From assembly GCA_017541035.1 (NCBI GenBank), contig JAFXZW010000064.1, positions 1 to 32,866 on the forward strand: a stretch of 32,866 bases of DNA. The letters run 5' to 3'. Source of the DNA: Eubacterium sp. GTDB taxonomy: Bacteria > Bacillota > Clostridia > Lachnospirales > Lachnospiraceae. The translations under genes and the position numbers were made by a program. The first letter of the stretch is position 1, and each line of letters opens with the position of its first letter. This document shows positions 7,101 to 15,389 of the stretch, one piece after another. The notes under the pieces were generated by a model. It was not told the origin of the DNA. It did not search any database and was given only the letters and a program-made list of their open reading frames with translations.

Positions 7101-10091
7101 TTACCGTTTTCTGCGAAAACGGCTTGCGATCTTGATAAAGAAATTCCCCTTATCGTCCAGCTTCTTCCGCAGTTCACCGATGGTCACATCATTCTGTGAA
7201 TTATGCGTTACCAGAGCCTGTGCCGTCTTAACGTAAAGCTCCTTAAAATGATCCATACTTTCATCCCGGTAAAGGCTGGCCGCATAGTCCATCATCAGCA
7301 TCAGGCCTTCCTCACCGTCCAGGATTTCCATATCCAGCACGGTCTGGGAAGCCGCCTGATTCTGGCGGATCTCCACGGACTCCACATCCATTCCTTCCAT
7401 TCCGCCCATATCACGGATATCCTGCTGATAAAGAAGGTAAGCGCACTCGCCTTCACCCACCTGATTACGGGTGTCAACGTACGGATAACAGCTGTGCTCG
7501 ATACCCTTCTGTACCTGATCATGCACATCTGCGAAAAGATCGCGGAGAGTCATTTTATCATTAAAGCGGATACCTACCGGCAGATCCCGGAAAAGCAATC
7601 CCACGGTGGACATCATCTGCATATCCTCGCGTCCGTTGTAGATCCAGGACAGCTTGATATCATTTGCTTTGTTGTAAATGGAAATGGCCAGTGCCGCAAC
7701 AGCAATAAAGAATTCGTTCCGGCTGATCTTGTAGATACGCTCCACAGCCTTCATCTGCGGCTGCTCGATACCCAGATCGGCAAAGATTTCACCCATGTCA
7801 TTTTCACGGGACTTCGTATCCATCTTCGGATAGCTGGACCATTCGACACTGTCATAACGATCTTCAAAGTACTTTTTGCTTTCTTCATAGAAGGCCGTTC
7901 CGATGTCATCCTCACGCTTCTGAAGCATCAGATAATAGAAATCCGGATCCGGCTGCATACCCGCGTAGATCTTGCCGATATTTCCCATAAATACCTTCAG
8001 ACTGGTGCCGTCAAAAAGGGTATGATGTACATCAAAGAAGAGATATCCGTACTTTTCCGTTTCAAAAACGCGCACGCGGTAAAGCGGGCTGTTGATGATC
8101 TTGAATGGCTGTACCAGAGTATCCTTCACACTGGCCAACTCAAATTCACTCAGTTTTTCAACGATTATCTCACGTTCTACCTCAGGCGTATACCTCTGAA
8201 CGACATTCCCGTCCTCGGTAAAATGATAGGTGGTCAGCAGGGCCGGGTGATTACGGATTACCGTTTTCATGGAATCCACCAGCTTCTCTATCTCAAACAT
8301 TTCCTTATCGAATCTGGTCATGGAGAAGAGATTATACATGGTGGACATGGGAGTGTAGAGCTGATAATCCACCATATACAGCTGCTCGGCCGTAAGAGGA
8401 TGATCCTTCTTCATGGCCTCCGCATTTTTCTCCTCCGGAGACTCTCCGTCGCTTTCCGCTGCCTTTGCCTCATACAGCTCGGCGATCTTCTCCGGTGTAC
8501 GTCCGCGGAAGATCTCGCTGGCCTGCAGTCCGGGCAGTCCGCTCTCTACGATCACCTTGATGGAAGCAAGGGAATCTCCGCCCAGCTCATAGAAATCATC
8601 ATGGATTCCGACCTGATCCACCTTCAGCACCTTGGCCATGGCAAGGCACAGCTTCTCCTGTGTTTCATTCTCCGGTGCCACATACTCTGTCCGGAAATCG
8701 GAAGCATCCGGCTGGGGAAGAGCCTTGCGGTCCATTTTCCCGTTCGGCTTAAGAGGAACGGAATCAATCTTCATGTAATAGGCCGGGATCATGTAATACG
8801 GAAGACGTTTGGACAGCTCCTCCCGCATGAAACCGGAATCCACCTTCACATCTGCTGTATAGTAAGCGCAGAGATAGCTCTTGCCGTTCTCTTCAAAGCC
8901 TCTGGCTGCCGCCCAGTCAATACCCAGAACCTGCTTTACCGCTGCCTCGATCTCTGCCGGCTCGATACGGTTTCCGTTGATCTTGATCATATCACCGGTC
9001 CGTCCCAGCAGAACGTAATTTCCGTCTTCCTGCTTCCGCGCAAGATCTCCGGTGTGGTAAACGCCGTTCACGAAGGCCTTTGCACTCTCCTCCGGCAGGT
9101 TGATATAACCGCGTACATAGGGATTCTCGAAACAGAGCTCACCCATTTCACCGTCTGCCACCTCATTTCCATCCTCATCCAGCAGGGTGATCTTCGTCTC
9201 CACCTCCGGCTTTCCGATGGGGCAGGATTCATAGGAGCGGTCAATCTTGAACACGCCGACAGCAAAACCGCTTTCGGAGCATGCGTAGATGTTGATCAGA
9301 TCCAGTTTCTTGTTATAGACGTTATTTGCCGGTTCACTTCCCACAAAGAGCATGCGCAGGAAGGGGCCGGTTGTATTGCCCAGCATACGGACGTAGGAAG
9401 GAGTCAGGAAGGTAATGCTGATCCTCTTCTCCAGGAATAAGCGCCTCAATGCTCCGGGGTTCTTGATGGTTGCATAGCCAACTACATATACCCGGACATT
9501 CGGAACACTGAGACAACGCAGGATCACAATGACCGAAGCGACAAAGTTAAAGGGTGCAAGCAGCGCCAGACGATCCTTCTCCGTAAAGGGTTCCTTTCCA
9601 TCCAGCATGATGGAATCGATCGCTCTTCCCAGATTACCGAATTCGTGCAGCACGCCCTTGGGATTACCGGTAGTTCCGGAGGTGTAGATTGCATAAGCCG
9701 CGTCATGTTCATCCACGGGTTCATGCCCACTCAGTGCATCGAAATGCATGACCTCTTCCCAGTTCGCCATGGAAAGTTCTGCCTTACAGCCGCAGTCCTC
9801 ACGAATATAGGCAATTCTTTCAGGGGCATAGGTATCCTCCACCAGAGCCCAGGCCGCTCCGGCCTTCCAAACACCCACCATCGCCACAACAGGAAGGACA
9901 CCACGAGGCAGATTGATCAAAACAAAATCTTCTTTTCCGATTCCGTTCTTTTTCAGATAGGCATAAACCTTGCCGGACATATCATCCATCTGAGCATAGG
10001 TCAGACCTTTTGTATAAACCTCGTCATAAATAAATGCATGGCTTGGATTATTCTGTGTATACTGCTCCAGCTGATCTAAAATGTACTGCAT
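7101..10091 (-). CDS. Single-module nonribosomal peptide synthetase, A-T-C
   Basis: The 996-residue enzyme activates an amino acid, loads it on a carrier and probably condenses it with an acceptor. The adenylation domain (about 1-465) has YTSGTTGNPKG (136-146), YHTGDLA (345-351), GRTGDMIKINGNRIEP (363-378) and NGKMDR (450-455). Its A5 motif, ACSESG (270-275), departs from the usual YGPTE type. The carrier domain (about 475-545) has GGDSL with phosphopantetheine site S507. The condensation domain (about 565-985) has HHTLFDG (689-695), an intact HHxxxDG. No thioesterase or reductase follows. ATG 10091 is preceded by AAGGAG; an in-frame ATG 15 codons upstream lacks a site. A phosphopantetheinyl transferase is needed in trans. 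Amino acid and acceptor are unknown. Confidence 0.93.
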   Translation of the reverse strand: MQYILDQLEQYTQNNPSHAFIYDEVYTKGLTYAQMDDMSGKVYAYLKKNGIGKEDFVLINLPRGVLPVVAMVGVWKAGAAWALVEDTYAPERIAYIREDCGCKAELSMANWEEVMHFDALSGHEPVDEHDAAYAIYTSGTTGNPKGVLHEFGNLGRAIDSIMLDGKEPFTEKDRLALLAPFNFVASVIVILRCLSVPNVRVYVVGYATIKNPGALRRLFLEKRISITFLTPSYVRMLGNTTGPFLRMLFVGSEPANNVYNKKLDLINIYACSESGFAVGVFKIDRSYESCPIGKPEVETKITLLDEDGNEVADGEMGELCFENPYVRGYINLPEESAKAFVNGVYHTGDLARKQEDGNYVLLGRTGDMIKINGNRIEPAEIEAAVKQVLGIDWAAARGFEENGKSYLCAYYTADVKVDSGFMREELSKRLPYYMIPAYYMKIDSVPLKPNGKMDRKALPQPDASDFRTEYVAPENETQEKLCLAMAKVLKVDQVGIHDDFYELGGDSLASIKVIVESGLPGLQASEIFRGRTPEKIAELYEAKAAESDGESPEEKNAEAMKKDHPLTAEQLYMVDYQLYTPMSTMYNLFSMTRFDKEMFEIEKLVDSMKTVIRNHPALLTTYHFTEDGNVVQRYTPEVEREIIVEKLSEFELASVKDTLVQPFKIINSPLYRVRVFETEKYGYLFFDVHHTLFDGTSLKVFMGNIGKIYAGMQPDPDFYYLMLQKREDDIGTAFYEESKKYFEDRYDSVEWSSYPKMDTKSRENDMGEIFADLGIEQPQMKAVERIYKISRNEFFIAVAALAISIYNKANDIKLSWIYNGREDMQMMSTVGLLFRDLPVGIRFNDKMTLRDLFADVHDQVQKGIEHSCYPYVDTRNQVGEGECAYLLYQQDIRDMGGMEGMDVESVEIRQNQAASQTVLDMEILDGEEGLMLMMDYAASLYRDESMDHFKELYVKTAQALVTHNSQNDVTIGELRKKLDDKGNFFIKIASRFRRKR

Positions 10092-10231
10092 TCTCTTTCT
10101 CCTTCCTGTTATGCAAAATATTCTAGTTATCCACACTGTAACGTCTCAGGTTTCTATCCTCCCAAATAGTCGTGCTTTAACTTCTCTATTTTATCATATT
10201 CCCCTCATCCGGTACAAGGCTTTTTCCCACC

Positions 10232-10260
10232 TTGAATCCTTTTTTCAAAAGTGCTATGAT
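10232..10260 (+). promoter_or_regulatory. Sigma-A promoter of the antiporter gene
   Basis: TTGAAT (10232-10237) and TATGAT (10255-10260) are 17 bases apart, and the -10 ends 26 bases before the ATG at 10287. The gap 10092-10286 is divergent. No clear promoter was found for the NRPS on the other strand. Confidence 0.7.
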
Positions 10261-10286
10261 TAGCCTCAACAAAAGGAGAAATAGTC

Positions 10287-11510
10287 ATGGATACGTTGGA
10301 TATTTTACGGCAACTCTGTATCATTATCGTTGCAGCCAAGATCTTCGGATTACTGGCGCGCAAAATCAAAGCGCCTCAGGTCGCCGGCGAGATCATCGCA
10401 GGTCTTCTGATCGGTCCCAGTGCCTTCGGCTGGGTGCAGTCCTCGGACTTCCTGTCCGGTCTGGCGGAAGTGGGCGTGATCATCCTGATGTTCACCGCCG
10501 GTCTGGAGACGAATATCTCCGATCTGAAAAAAACAGGTGTCAAGGCCACCATCATCGCCTGTGCCGGCGTATTCATCCCCCTCGTCTGCGGCACTCTGCT
10601 CTACATGGCCTTTTACGGATGGTCAGCAGTCGGAACGGAGGAATTCTACCGTGCCATTTTCATCGGCACCATCCTGACGGCAACCTCCGTCAGCATCACT
10701 GTGGAAACCCTTCGGGAAATGGGTAAGCTCCAGGGAGAACTTGGCCAGACCATCATGAGTGCGGCCATTATCGATGACGTGATCGGCATCATCGTACTGA
10801 CGGTCGTGATCGGTTTCAAGAAACCCGACTCGGCAGTCACCAGCGTACTGCTCCGCACGGGCGCCTTCTTCCTGCTTGCTCTGGTGCTTGGCGTCATTAT
10901 CTACAAGCTATTCAAATGGTATGACAGCCGCCATCCCCACACACGGCGTATCCCGATCCTCGGAATCGCTCTTGCCTTTGCCCTTTCCTACGTTGCGGAT
11001 AAATACTTTGGCGTAGCGGACATCACGGGAGCGTATGTAGCCGGTGTCATTCTCTGCCAGCTGCGGGATTCGAAATACATAACCGAAAAAATGGATATCA
11101 ATTCCTACATCATTTTCGGTCCCGTCTTCTTCTGCAGTATCGGACTGTCTACTAACGTCCGTACTCTGGATATGACTATCCTCTGGTTCTCTCTGGCTTT
11201 CGTGGCCGTAGGACTCGTGTCCAAGATCATCGGCTGCGGGATAACCGCTCGTATTCTGGGATTTAAGGGACACAACGCCCTGAAGGTAGGCTGCGGAATG
11301 ATGACACGCGGCGAAGTAGCCCTCATTGTAGCCCAACGGGGTCTGAAAGCAGGCATGCTTGAGCCGGCTTACTTTACCTCCGTCATCCTGCTGATCATCA
11401 CCAGTTCCATCCTGACGCCGCTTCTGCTAAAGGCACTGTATGCAAAGGATCCCCCGGAGGAAAAAGCGGTTCAGACGAATGTACAAAAAGAAAATGAGCT
11501 GCGGGTTTAA
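10287..11510 (+). CDS. Monovalent cation/proton antiporter, CPA2 family
   Basis: This integral membrane exchanger swaps Na+ or K+ for protons for pH and ion homeostasis. The 407-residue protein is hydrophobic throughout, with about 12-13 helices. Family marks are the TATSVSIT segment (131-138) in the discontinuous helix region and SAAIIDDVIG with adjacent aspartates D163-D164, the ion-binding pair of electrogenic CPA2 exchangers such as NapA. There is no C-terminal TrkA-N domain, unlike KefB/C; the tail after the last helix is short and polar. The start has AAAGGAG before ATG 10287. It is the only plus-strand gene in a long minus-strand stretch, transcribed divergently from the NRPS. Which cation it carries is not visible. 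Confidence 0.93.
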   Translation: MDTLDILRQLCIIIVAAKIFGLLARKIKAPQVAGEIIAGLLIGPSAFGWVQSSDFLSGLAEVGVIILMFTAGLETNISDLKKTGVKATIIACAGVFIPLVCGTLLYMAFYGWSAVGTEEFYRAIFIGTILTATSVSITVETLREMGKLQGELGQTIMSAAIIDDVIGIIVLTVVIGFKKPDSAVTSVLLRTGAFFLLALVLGVIIYKLFKWYDSRHPHTRRIPILGIALAFALSYVADKYFGVADITGAYVAGVILCQLRDSKYITEKMDINSYIIFGPVFFCSIGLSTNVRTLDMTILWFSLAFVAVGLVSKIIGCGITARILGFKGHNALKVGCGMMTRGEVALIVAQRGLKAGMLEPAYFTSVILLIITSSILTPLLLKALYAKDPPEEKAVQTNVQKENELRV

Positions 11511-11519
11511 GCCCGCAGC
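11498..11519 (-). terminator. Terminator of the VTC/DUF4956 operon
   Basis: An 8-bp GC-rich stem (11498-11505 with 11512-11519) is followed on the minus strand by a T-rich tract (TCATTTTCTTTTTG). It overlaps the last codons of the convergent antiporter gene. A second hairpin (11556-11568 with 11578-11588) lies directly after the DUF4956 stop but lacks a U-tract. Confidence 0.65.
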
Positions 11520-11588
11520 CCAAAGAGGGGGGATTAATAAGAGATTGTCGCTTTTCTCCCGCTTTTTCAGTGTGTCAGAAAAAGGGAG

Positions 11589-12272
11589 TCAGAGATTATC
11601 TGCTACTGTCACCGGCCTTGAAACGGATATTTCCAAATTCCCGTTTCCTGTCCGGAGTTCATCGATCATTTCCTTCAGGGAAACGCCCGGCTTCACCGTC
11701 ACAAGATAACTGATCTTGTACAGGCTTCCCATGTTCGTTGTCTTCACTTCTTCAATCCTGTAAGAAGAGAGATATTTATCAAATGTACTGTCAAACTTTC
11801 CTTCGAAATCCAGGTTCTCCGGCACCATGATCTTCAGCATACGCTCCCCGTCACTTCGTCCGCCGAAGCCGCTTATATCAAGCACCAGCATCAGCACGGA
11901 GATCACTATCGTGAAGACGCCTGCGATTCCCAGATACCCCATACCGGTTGCCAGACCGACTGCCATAGCTTCAAAGATTGCCGCAATCTCCTGCCCCTTT
12001 CCCGGTACGGAACGGAAACGGACGAGACTGAAGGCACCGGCTACTGCCACGCCGGCTCCCAGATTGCCGTTTACCAACATGATCACCATCTGTACGGCAG
12101 CGGGCAGTACAACCAGCGTTACGAGGAAGCTGCGGGAGGGCTTATTTTTGATCTTATACAGGAGGGCGATCACAAGCCCGCACACAACAGAGCAAAGTGT
12201 TGCCAGCAGAAAATCCTGCCCGGTCAAAGTTGTCGAAGTAAAAACCGAATCAAAAATCAAACTGTTAAGCAT
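11589..12272 (-). CDS. DUF4956 family membrane protein
   Basis: The 227-residue protein has about four hydrophobic helices in its first 140 residues (near 20-38, 48-66, 72-85 and 103-135). The conserved block GNLGAGVAVAGAFSLVRFRS followed by PGKGQEIAAIFEAMAVGLA is characteristic of DUF4956. A soluble C-terminal domain of about 90 residues follows. The function is not established, but the family is repeatedly found beside VTC-domain proteins, as here. Its ATG overlaps the end of the VTC gene by 8 bases, with AAAGGAG inside that gene, so the two are translationally coupled and probably act together at the membrane. Confidence 0.9.
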   Translation of the reverse strand: MLNSLIFDSVFTSTTLTGQDFLLATLCSVVCGLVIALLYKIKNKPSRSFLVTLVVLPAAVQMVIMLVNGNLGAGVAVAGAFSLVRFRSVPGKGQEIAAIFEAMAVGLATGMGYLGIAGVFTIVISVLMLVLDISGFGGRSDGERMLKIMVPENLDFEGKFDSTFDKYLSSYRIEEVKTTNMGSLYKISYLVTVKPGVSLKEMIDELRTGNGNLEISVSRPVTVADNL

Positions 12273-13038
12273 ACACCATCACTCCTTTCTTTCCAGCGTA
12301 AACTGCATGTTCATTTCGTTTTATCTGCTGCCTGAGAGACATCGCTCTCGCAGTCATCACCTCGTAACCCCTTCCGTATTTGGAGAAGGTTGCGGGGAAT
12401 ATCGAAAGCTCACTGAAGATCCTCGCCAGCTCCATGGGAAAGGCATTTGCGATCTTCACTTCCATCAGATACTGACCCGGCTGCAGAAGCTCTTCTCCCT
12501 GCGGACCGGATGTCAGCTCCAGGTCCTCTGTTCTCCAGCGAATCTCTCTGTCAAATGTGATCCGCAGCTCCGGATCTGCGATGCCCTTCATGGCAATCCT
12601 CTTATAGGATATCGCCATTGCCGGTCTCATCCCTTCATTTCCCGCAAGCATACTGTCGATCTCCGATTTGATCTGTGACCTTTTTGCAAGCTCCCCTTCC
12701 CCATCCAGGTATGTCTTAGCTTCACCGTAGGGCGCATCAATCCGTCTTTTATATACCACGCCATCGTATTTTTTCTTGATTTCGATAAAGGAGGTCTCTC
12801 TTCTGTCCTTCGGAGTCCCGTAGGTTCTGAGTCTTAACTTCTCCTTGTAAAGCGGTTTTTCCAGAGATCTCCGGATCAGCTGATAATCCGGTGTATCATA
12901 GTAAATATTCAGAATGTCCGTCTCCCCGTACTGATCCACTTCCGCGATGTCCTTCAGCCTGTTGCGAAGCAGAGTATACTGTTCCTTTGTAAGGAGATAT
13001 TTTACTTCCACTCTTTTGAATACTTCCTGAAACAACAT
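12265..13038 (-). CDS. VTC-domain protein (polyphosphate polymerase-like)
   Basis: The 257-residue protein matches the VTC/CYTH-like tunnel fold. In yeast Vtc4 this fold makes polyphosphate from ATP; bacterial members are annotated polyphosphate polymerase-like without firm proof. Visible marks are the opening EVFKRVEVKYLLT, a series of basic strand motifs (KLRLRTYG, EIKKKYDGVVYKRR, SYKRIAMKG, LRITFDREIRWR) and the acidic strand YLMEVKIANAFP, which would line the tunnel and bind nucleotide and metal. I prefer ATG 13038, placed 5-7 bases after GAGGTGA, over the GTG three codons upstream. No membrane helix is present, so the partner DUF4956 protein probably provides the membrane link. Confidence 0.88.
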   Translation of the reverse strand: MLFQEVFKRVEVKYLLTKEQYTLLRNRLKDIAEVDQYGETDILNIYYDTPDYQLIRRSLEKPLYKEKLRLRTYGTPKDRRETSFIEIKKKYDGVVYKRRIDAPYGEAKTYLDGEGELAKRSQIKSEIDSMLAGNEGMRPAMAISYKRIAMKGIADPELRITFDREIRWRTEDLELTSGPQGEELLQPGQYLMEVKIANAFPMELARIFSELSIFPATFSKYGRGYEVMTARAMSLRQQIKRNEHAVYAGKKGVMVYA

Positions 13039-13069
13039 GCGGATCACCTCTTTTCCATCACCGTTTTCT

Positions 13070-13098
13070 CTGTTACTGACGCTATCTTAACCTGTCAA
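13070..13098 (-). promoter_or_regulatory. Possible promoter of the VTC/DUF4956 operon
   Basis: On the minus strand a perfect TTGACA (complement of 13093-13098) is followed after 17 bases by TAACAG (complement of 13070-13075), a weak -10. It lies between the upstream operon's terminator and the VTC start, where a promoter is expected. Confidence 0.5.
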
Positions 13099-13141
13099 TC
13101 TGAAAGAAAGCTTAAAAAATAACGGATTTTTTTAATTTTTC

Positions 13142-13181
13142 AAAACAAAAAGACGGAACCCTTTTTCGGATCCCGTCCTTT
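13142..13181 (-). terminator. Terminator after the DegV/prion-like/TM-linker genes
   Basis: A 10-bp stem with two G-U pairs (13152-13161 with 13168-13177) is followed on the minus strand by a U-rich tract (TTTTTGTTTTG). It lies 20-60 bases after the stop of the 223-residue gene. Confidence 0.8.
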
Positions 13182-13202
13182 TGAATATTCACTCAGCTGC
13201 TG

Positions 13203-13874
13203 CTATTGTCTGTCGAAATATTTCTTTCCTCCGTTCGGATAGAAAAATGTGCGGATATAGCCATCCCGGGAAACAACTACAAAGGCATTGTCCCTTTCCC
13301 GGTAATAAACATCATCTCCATCTTCCTTTTCCAGTTTATGGAGACTTGCCGGATCCCTGATCACGTCATTGGCTGCCGCCACATAGGCTTTTGTATCCGA
13401 AAAGCCCATTTCTATACCGTGCTTCTCAAAATGTTCATCCAGAAGCTTCTTACTCCGAAAACGATACTCCTTATTCTCAGTCGACGCCTCGGTCTTCTTT
13501 TCGGTTTCCGACGGTTTTTCCGTTTGAACCTCGGTCTTTTCTTCGGTCTTATTCGCGGTCTTCTCTTCAGTCTTTTCTTCTGTCTTTTCTTCTGTCTTTG
13601 TCCCGGTCTTCTCTTCCGTCGGGGCTTCCGTATCCTTCCCGACCTGTGTCGACCCGGTCGCTTCCTGCGTATTCTCCTGCGAATTTCCCTTCTCCGTGGT
13701 AACAACGGTAAGTCCACCGTCCTGGCCGCCTGTACCGGAACCCGATGAATCATTATCCCGGAATTTTAATAAAAGGATAACTGCCGCTATGACAAGACCG
13801 ATCAGAATAACCGCAATCAGGATCTTTCCACTGAGATGATTATCTTCTTTTTTCGGATCGTTCTTCTGTCCCAT
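13203..13874 (-). CDS. Membrane-anchored protein with Thr/Glu/Lys linker and compact C-terminal domain
   Basis: The 223-residue protein has a short cytoplasmic N-terminus, one membrane helix (about 18-37), a disordered linker rich in EKT repeats (about 85-130) and a C-terminal domain (137-223) expected outside the cell. That domain includes LLDEHFEKHGIEMGF and ends FVVVSRDGYIRTFFYPNGGKKYFDRQ. I recall similar endings on hypothetical proteins of related bacteria and an overall look like small RNase-type (BECR-fold) toxin domains, but this is impression, not proof. No immunity gene is evident. Its ATG directly follows the TAA of the upstream Gly-Tyr-Gln gene, with AGGGTGA as ribosome site, so the two are coupled and probably partners. 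Confidence 0.85.
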   Translation of the reverse strand: MGQKNDPKKEDNHLSGKILIAVILIGLVIAAVILLLKFRDNDSSGSGTGGQDGGLTVVTTEKGNSQENTQEATGSTQVGKDTEAPTEEKTGTKTEEKTEEKTEEKTANKTEEKTEVQTEKPSETEKKTEASTENKEYRFRSKKLLDEHFEKHGIEMGFSDTKAYVAAANDVIRDPASLHKLEKEDGDDVYYRERDNAFVVVSRDGYIRTFFYPNGGKKYFDRQ

Positions 13875-15347
13875 TTATTCACCCTGACTGCTATCGTTCT
13901 GTACAAAAGCACTGTCCGTTACAGATTCATCCGTTATGCTCTCAGCCACAGAAAAGGCTGAATCCGCATCTCCCGGAAGATCATAGTCCTTCCGCCCTGC
14001 TTCTTCGGTTTGCTGACCATAGGCCTGTCCTGCGTCGGGCTGCTGACCATACCCCTGCCCTGCGTCGGGCTGCTGACCATAACCCTGTCCTGCGTCGGTC
14101 TGCTGGCCGTAGGCCTGTCCGGCATCGGGCTGCTGACCATAACCCTGTCCTGCATCGGGCTGCTGAACATAACCCTGCCCTGTGCCGGGCTGCTGACCGT
14201 AGGCCTGCTGCTGGTATGCTCCCTGCCCGCCGTAAGCCTGCTGATCATAACTTTGCTGGCCGTAACCCTGCTGCTGATAGGTTCCCTGCCCGCCGTAAGC
14301 CTGCTGGCCATATCCCTGCTGACCATATGTCTGCTGGCCGTAAGGTTGCTGGCCATAAGACTGCTGCCGGTATGCTCCCTGCCGGCCATAGTCCTGTTGA
14401 CCATATCCCTGTTGCGGATCGTAGGACTGCTGACCATAATTCTGCCGAGAGTAAGCCTGCTGGCCATATCCCTGCTGACCGTATGTCTGCTGGCCGTAAG
14501 GTTGCTGGCCATAACCCTGCTGACCGTAACCCCGTTGCTCATTCTGCTGACCATAACTCTGCTGTGCCTGCCAGGGTGCGTAGCCTCCCTGTGCCTGTGC
14601 CGGATACTGTACATTTCCCTGAGGCAGATCCCTGTTAAAGGGGGCATAGGCATTGGCTCCCGGTGCCGGTACGCCGCGCATGGCAGGAACCACACCGCTG
14701 TAAGGCTTCTTTGAAAGCATAAAGAAATATAATCCCGTAAAGAAAAACGCCAGTGTTTCAATAACCAGAATCGTGATGGTGATTCCTTTGCTTCCTGATG
14801 AGTAGAATATAGCATTGATGCTCTTGGTTGCGATCACGGTAACCATGACAAATGTGAGGCCGATCAGATAAAGGATCGTCGGAACGATCCACCCGTCCGG
14901 TCGATTGGTCCGGTCGAACTTTTTCGCCGATGTCGCCGAAACAATATAGGCGGCATAGGATAAGATGCCTCCGACGATAACCATATCAAACTTCCAGTCT
15001 CCCAGCGTGGTGGAAACATTTCCCTTGCTTCTGATAACAACATAGATGATCAGCATCACGACCTCAAGGATCAGGAAAATTCCGGTCATCATGATAAATG
15101 CAGAATACTTCCGGATATTTGCCACAAAAAGGACGACCGCAGCGGAAAGAAGCCCCAGCGTTGCAAGTGACTCCAGGATTGCCGCAGACAGATAAACAGT
15201 CTTGTCTCCTCCGTTGGCATATCTCGACTTCATCAATTCGACGGTCATCTTCCAGCTATCCACCAATGAGATTCCGCGAAGCACAGCCAGGGTAAGCCAG
15301 AAAAAACCGGCTGCCAGATTAAAGCCATTTTGTCTTTGATGATTCAT
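13875..15347 (-). CDS. Six-helix membrane protein with Gly-Tyr-Gln prion-like tail
   Basis: The 490-residue protein has six hydrophobic segments (about 8-28, 52-76, 83-105, 120-138, 153-173 and 188-211). A low-complexity tail follows (about 263-448), built from [11 protein letters not shown] and a 10-residue [10 protein letters not shown]-type unit, then an acidic end of about 40 residues. Residues KK after helix 6 suggest the tail is cytoplasmic. Such Tyr/Gln/Gly tails resemble eukaryotic prion-like domains that self-associate; that behaviour is inference here. I do not recognise the membrane domain. The start ATG 15347 follows AAGGAGGGGGC; an upstream in-frame ATG is less suitable. It lies 42 bases after degV and abuts the TM-linker gene, suggesting one operon. 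Confidence 0.87.
   Translation of the reverse strand: MNHQRQNGFNLAAGFFWLTLAVLRGISLVDSWKMTVELMKSRYANGGDKTVYLSAAILESLATLGLLSAAVVLFVANIRKYSAFIMMTGIFLILEVVMLIIYVVIRSKGNVSTTLGDWKFDMVIVGGILSYAAYIVSATSAKKFDRTNRPDGWIVPTILYLIGLTFVMVTVIATKSINAIFYSSGSKGITITILVIETLAFFFTGLYFFMLSKKPYSGVVPAMRGVPAPGANAYAPFNRDLPQGNVQYPAQAQGGYAPWQAQQSYGQQNEQRGYGQQGYGQQPYGQQTYGQQGYGQQAYSRQNYGQQSYDPQQGYGQQDYGRQGAYRQQSYGQQPYGQQTYGQQGYGQQAYGGQGTYQQQGYGQQSYDQQAYGGQGAYQQQAYGQQPGTGQGYVQQPDAGQGYGQQPDAGQAYGQQTDAGQGYGQQPDAGQGYGQQPDAGQAYGQQTEEAGRKDYDLPGDADSAFSVAESITDESVTDSAFVQNDSSQGE
14004..14561. repeat. Coding low-complexity repeats (GYGQQ and 30-bp units)
   Basis: The tail of the six-helix protein is encoded by short degenerate 12-15 bp units. 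From 14007 to 14186 there are six 30-bp units encoding [10 protein letters not shown] variants. A longer block encoding the series [20 protein letters not shown] occurs twice (around 14470-14520 and 14310-14360). Length variation between strains would be expected. Confidence 0.92.
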
Positions 15348-15389
15348 AAGCCCCCTCCTTATCATCGATATGATACCCAACCGACTCGA

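Noticed and set aside
5502-7199. Long plus-strand open frame opposite the esterase
   Set aside because: It mirrors the coding frame of a clear esterase, has no ribosome site and no recognisable motifs. The same applies to plus-strand frames at 7203-9440 opposite the NRPS and 25338-27173 opposite hydB.
7101-10091. NRPS as a DltA-like D-alanine ligase with extensions
   Set aside because: The carrier and condensation domains are on the same chain with intact motifs, which makes it a true NRPS module.
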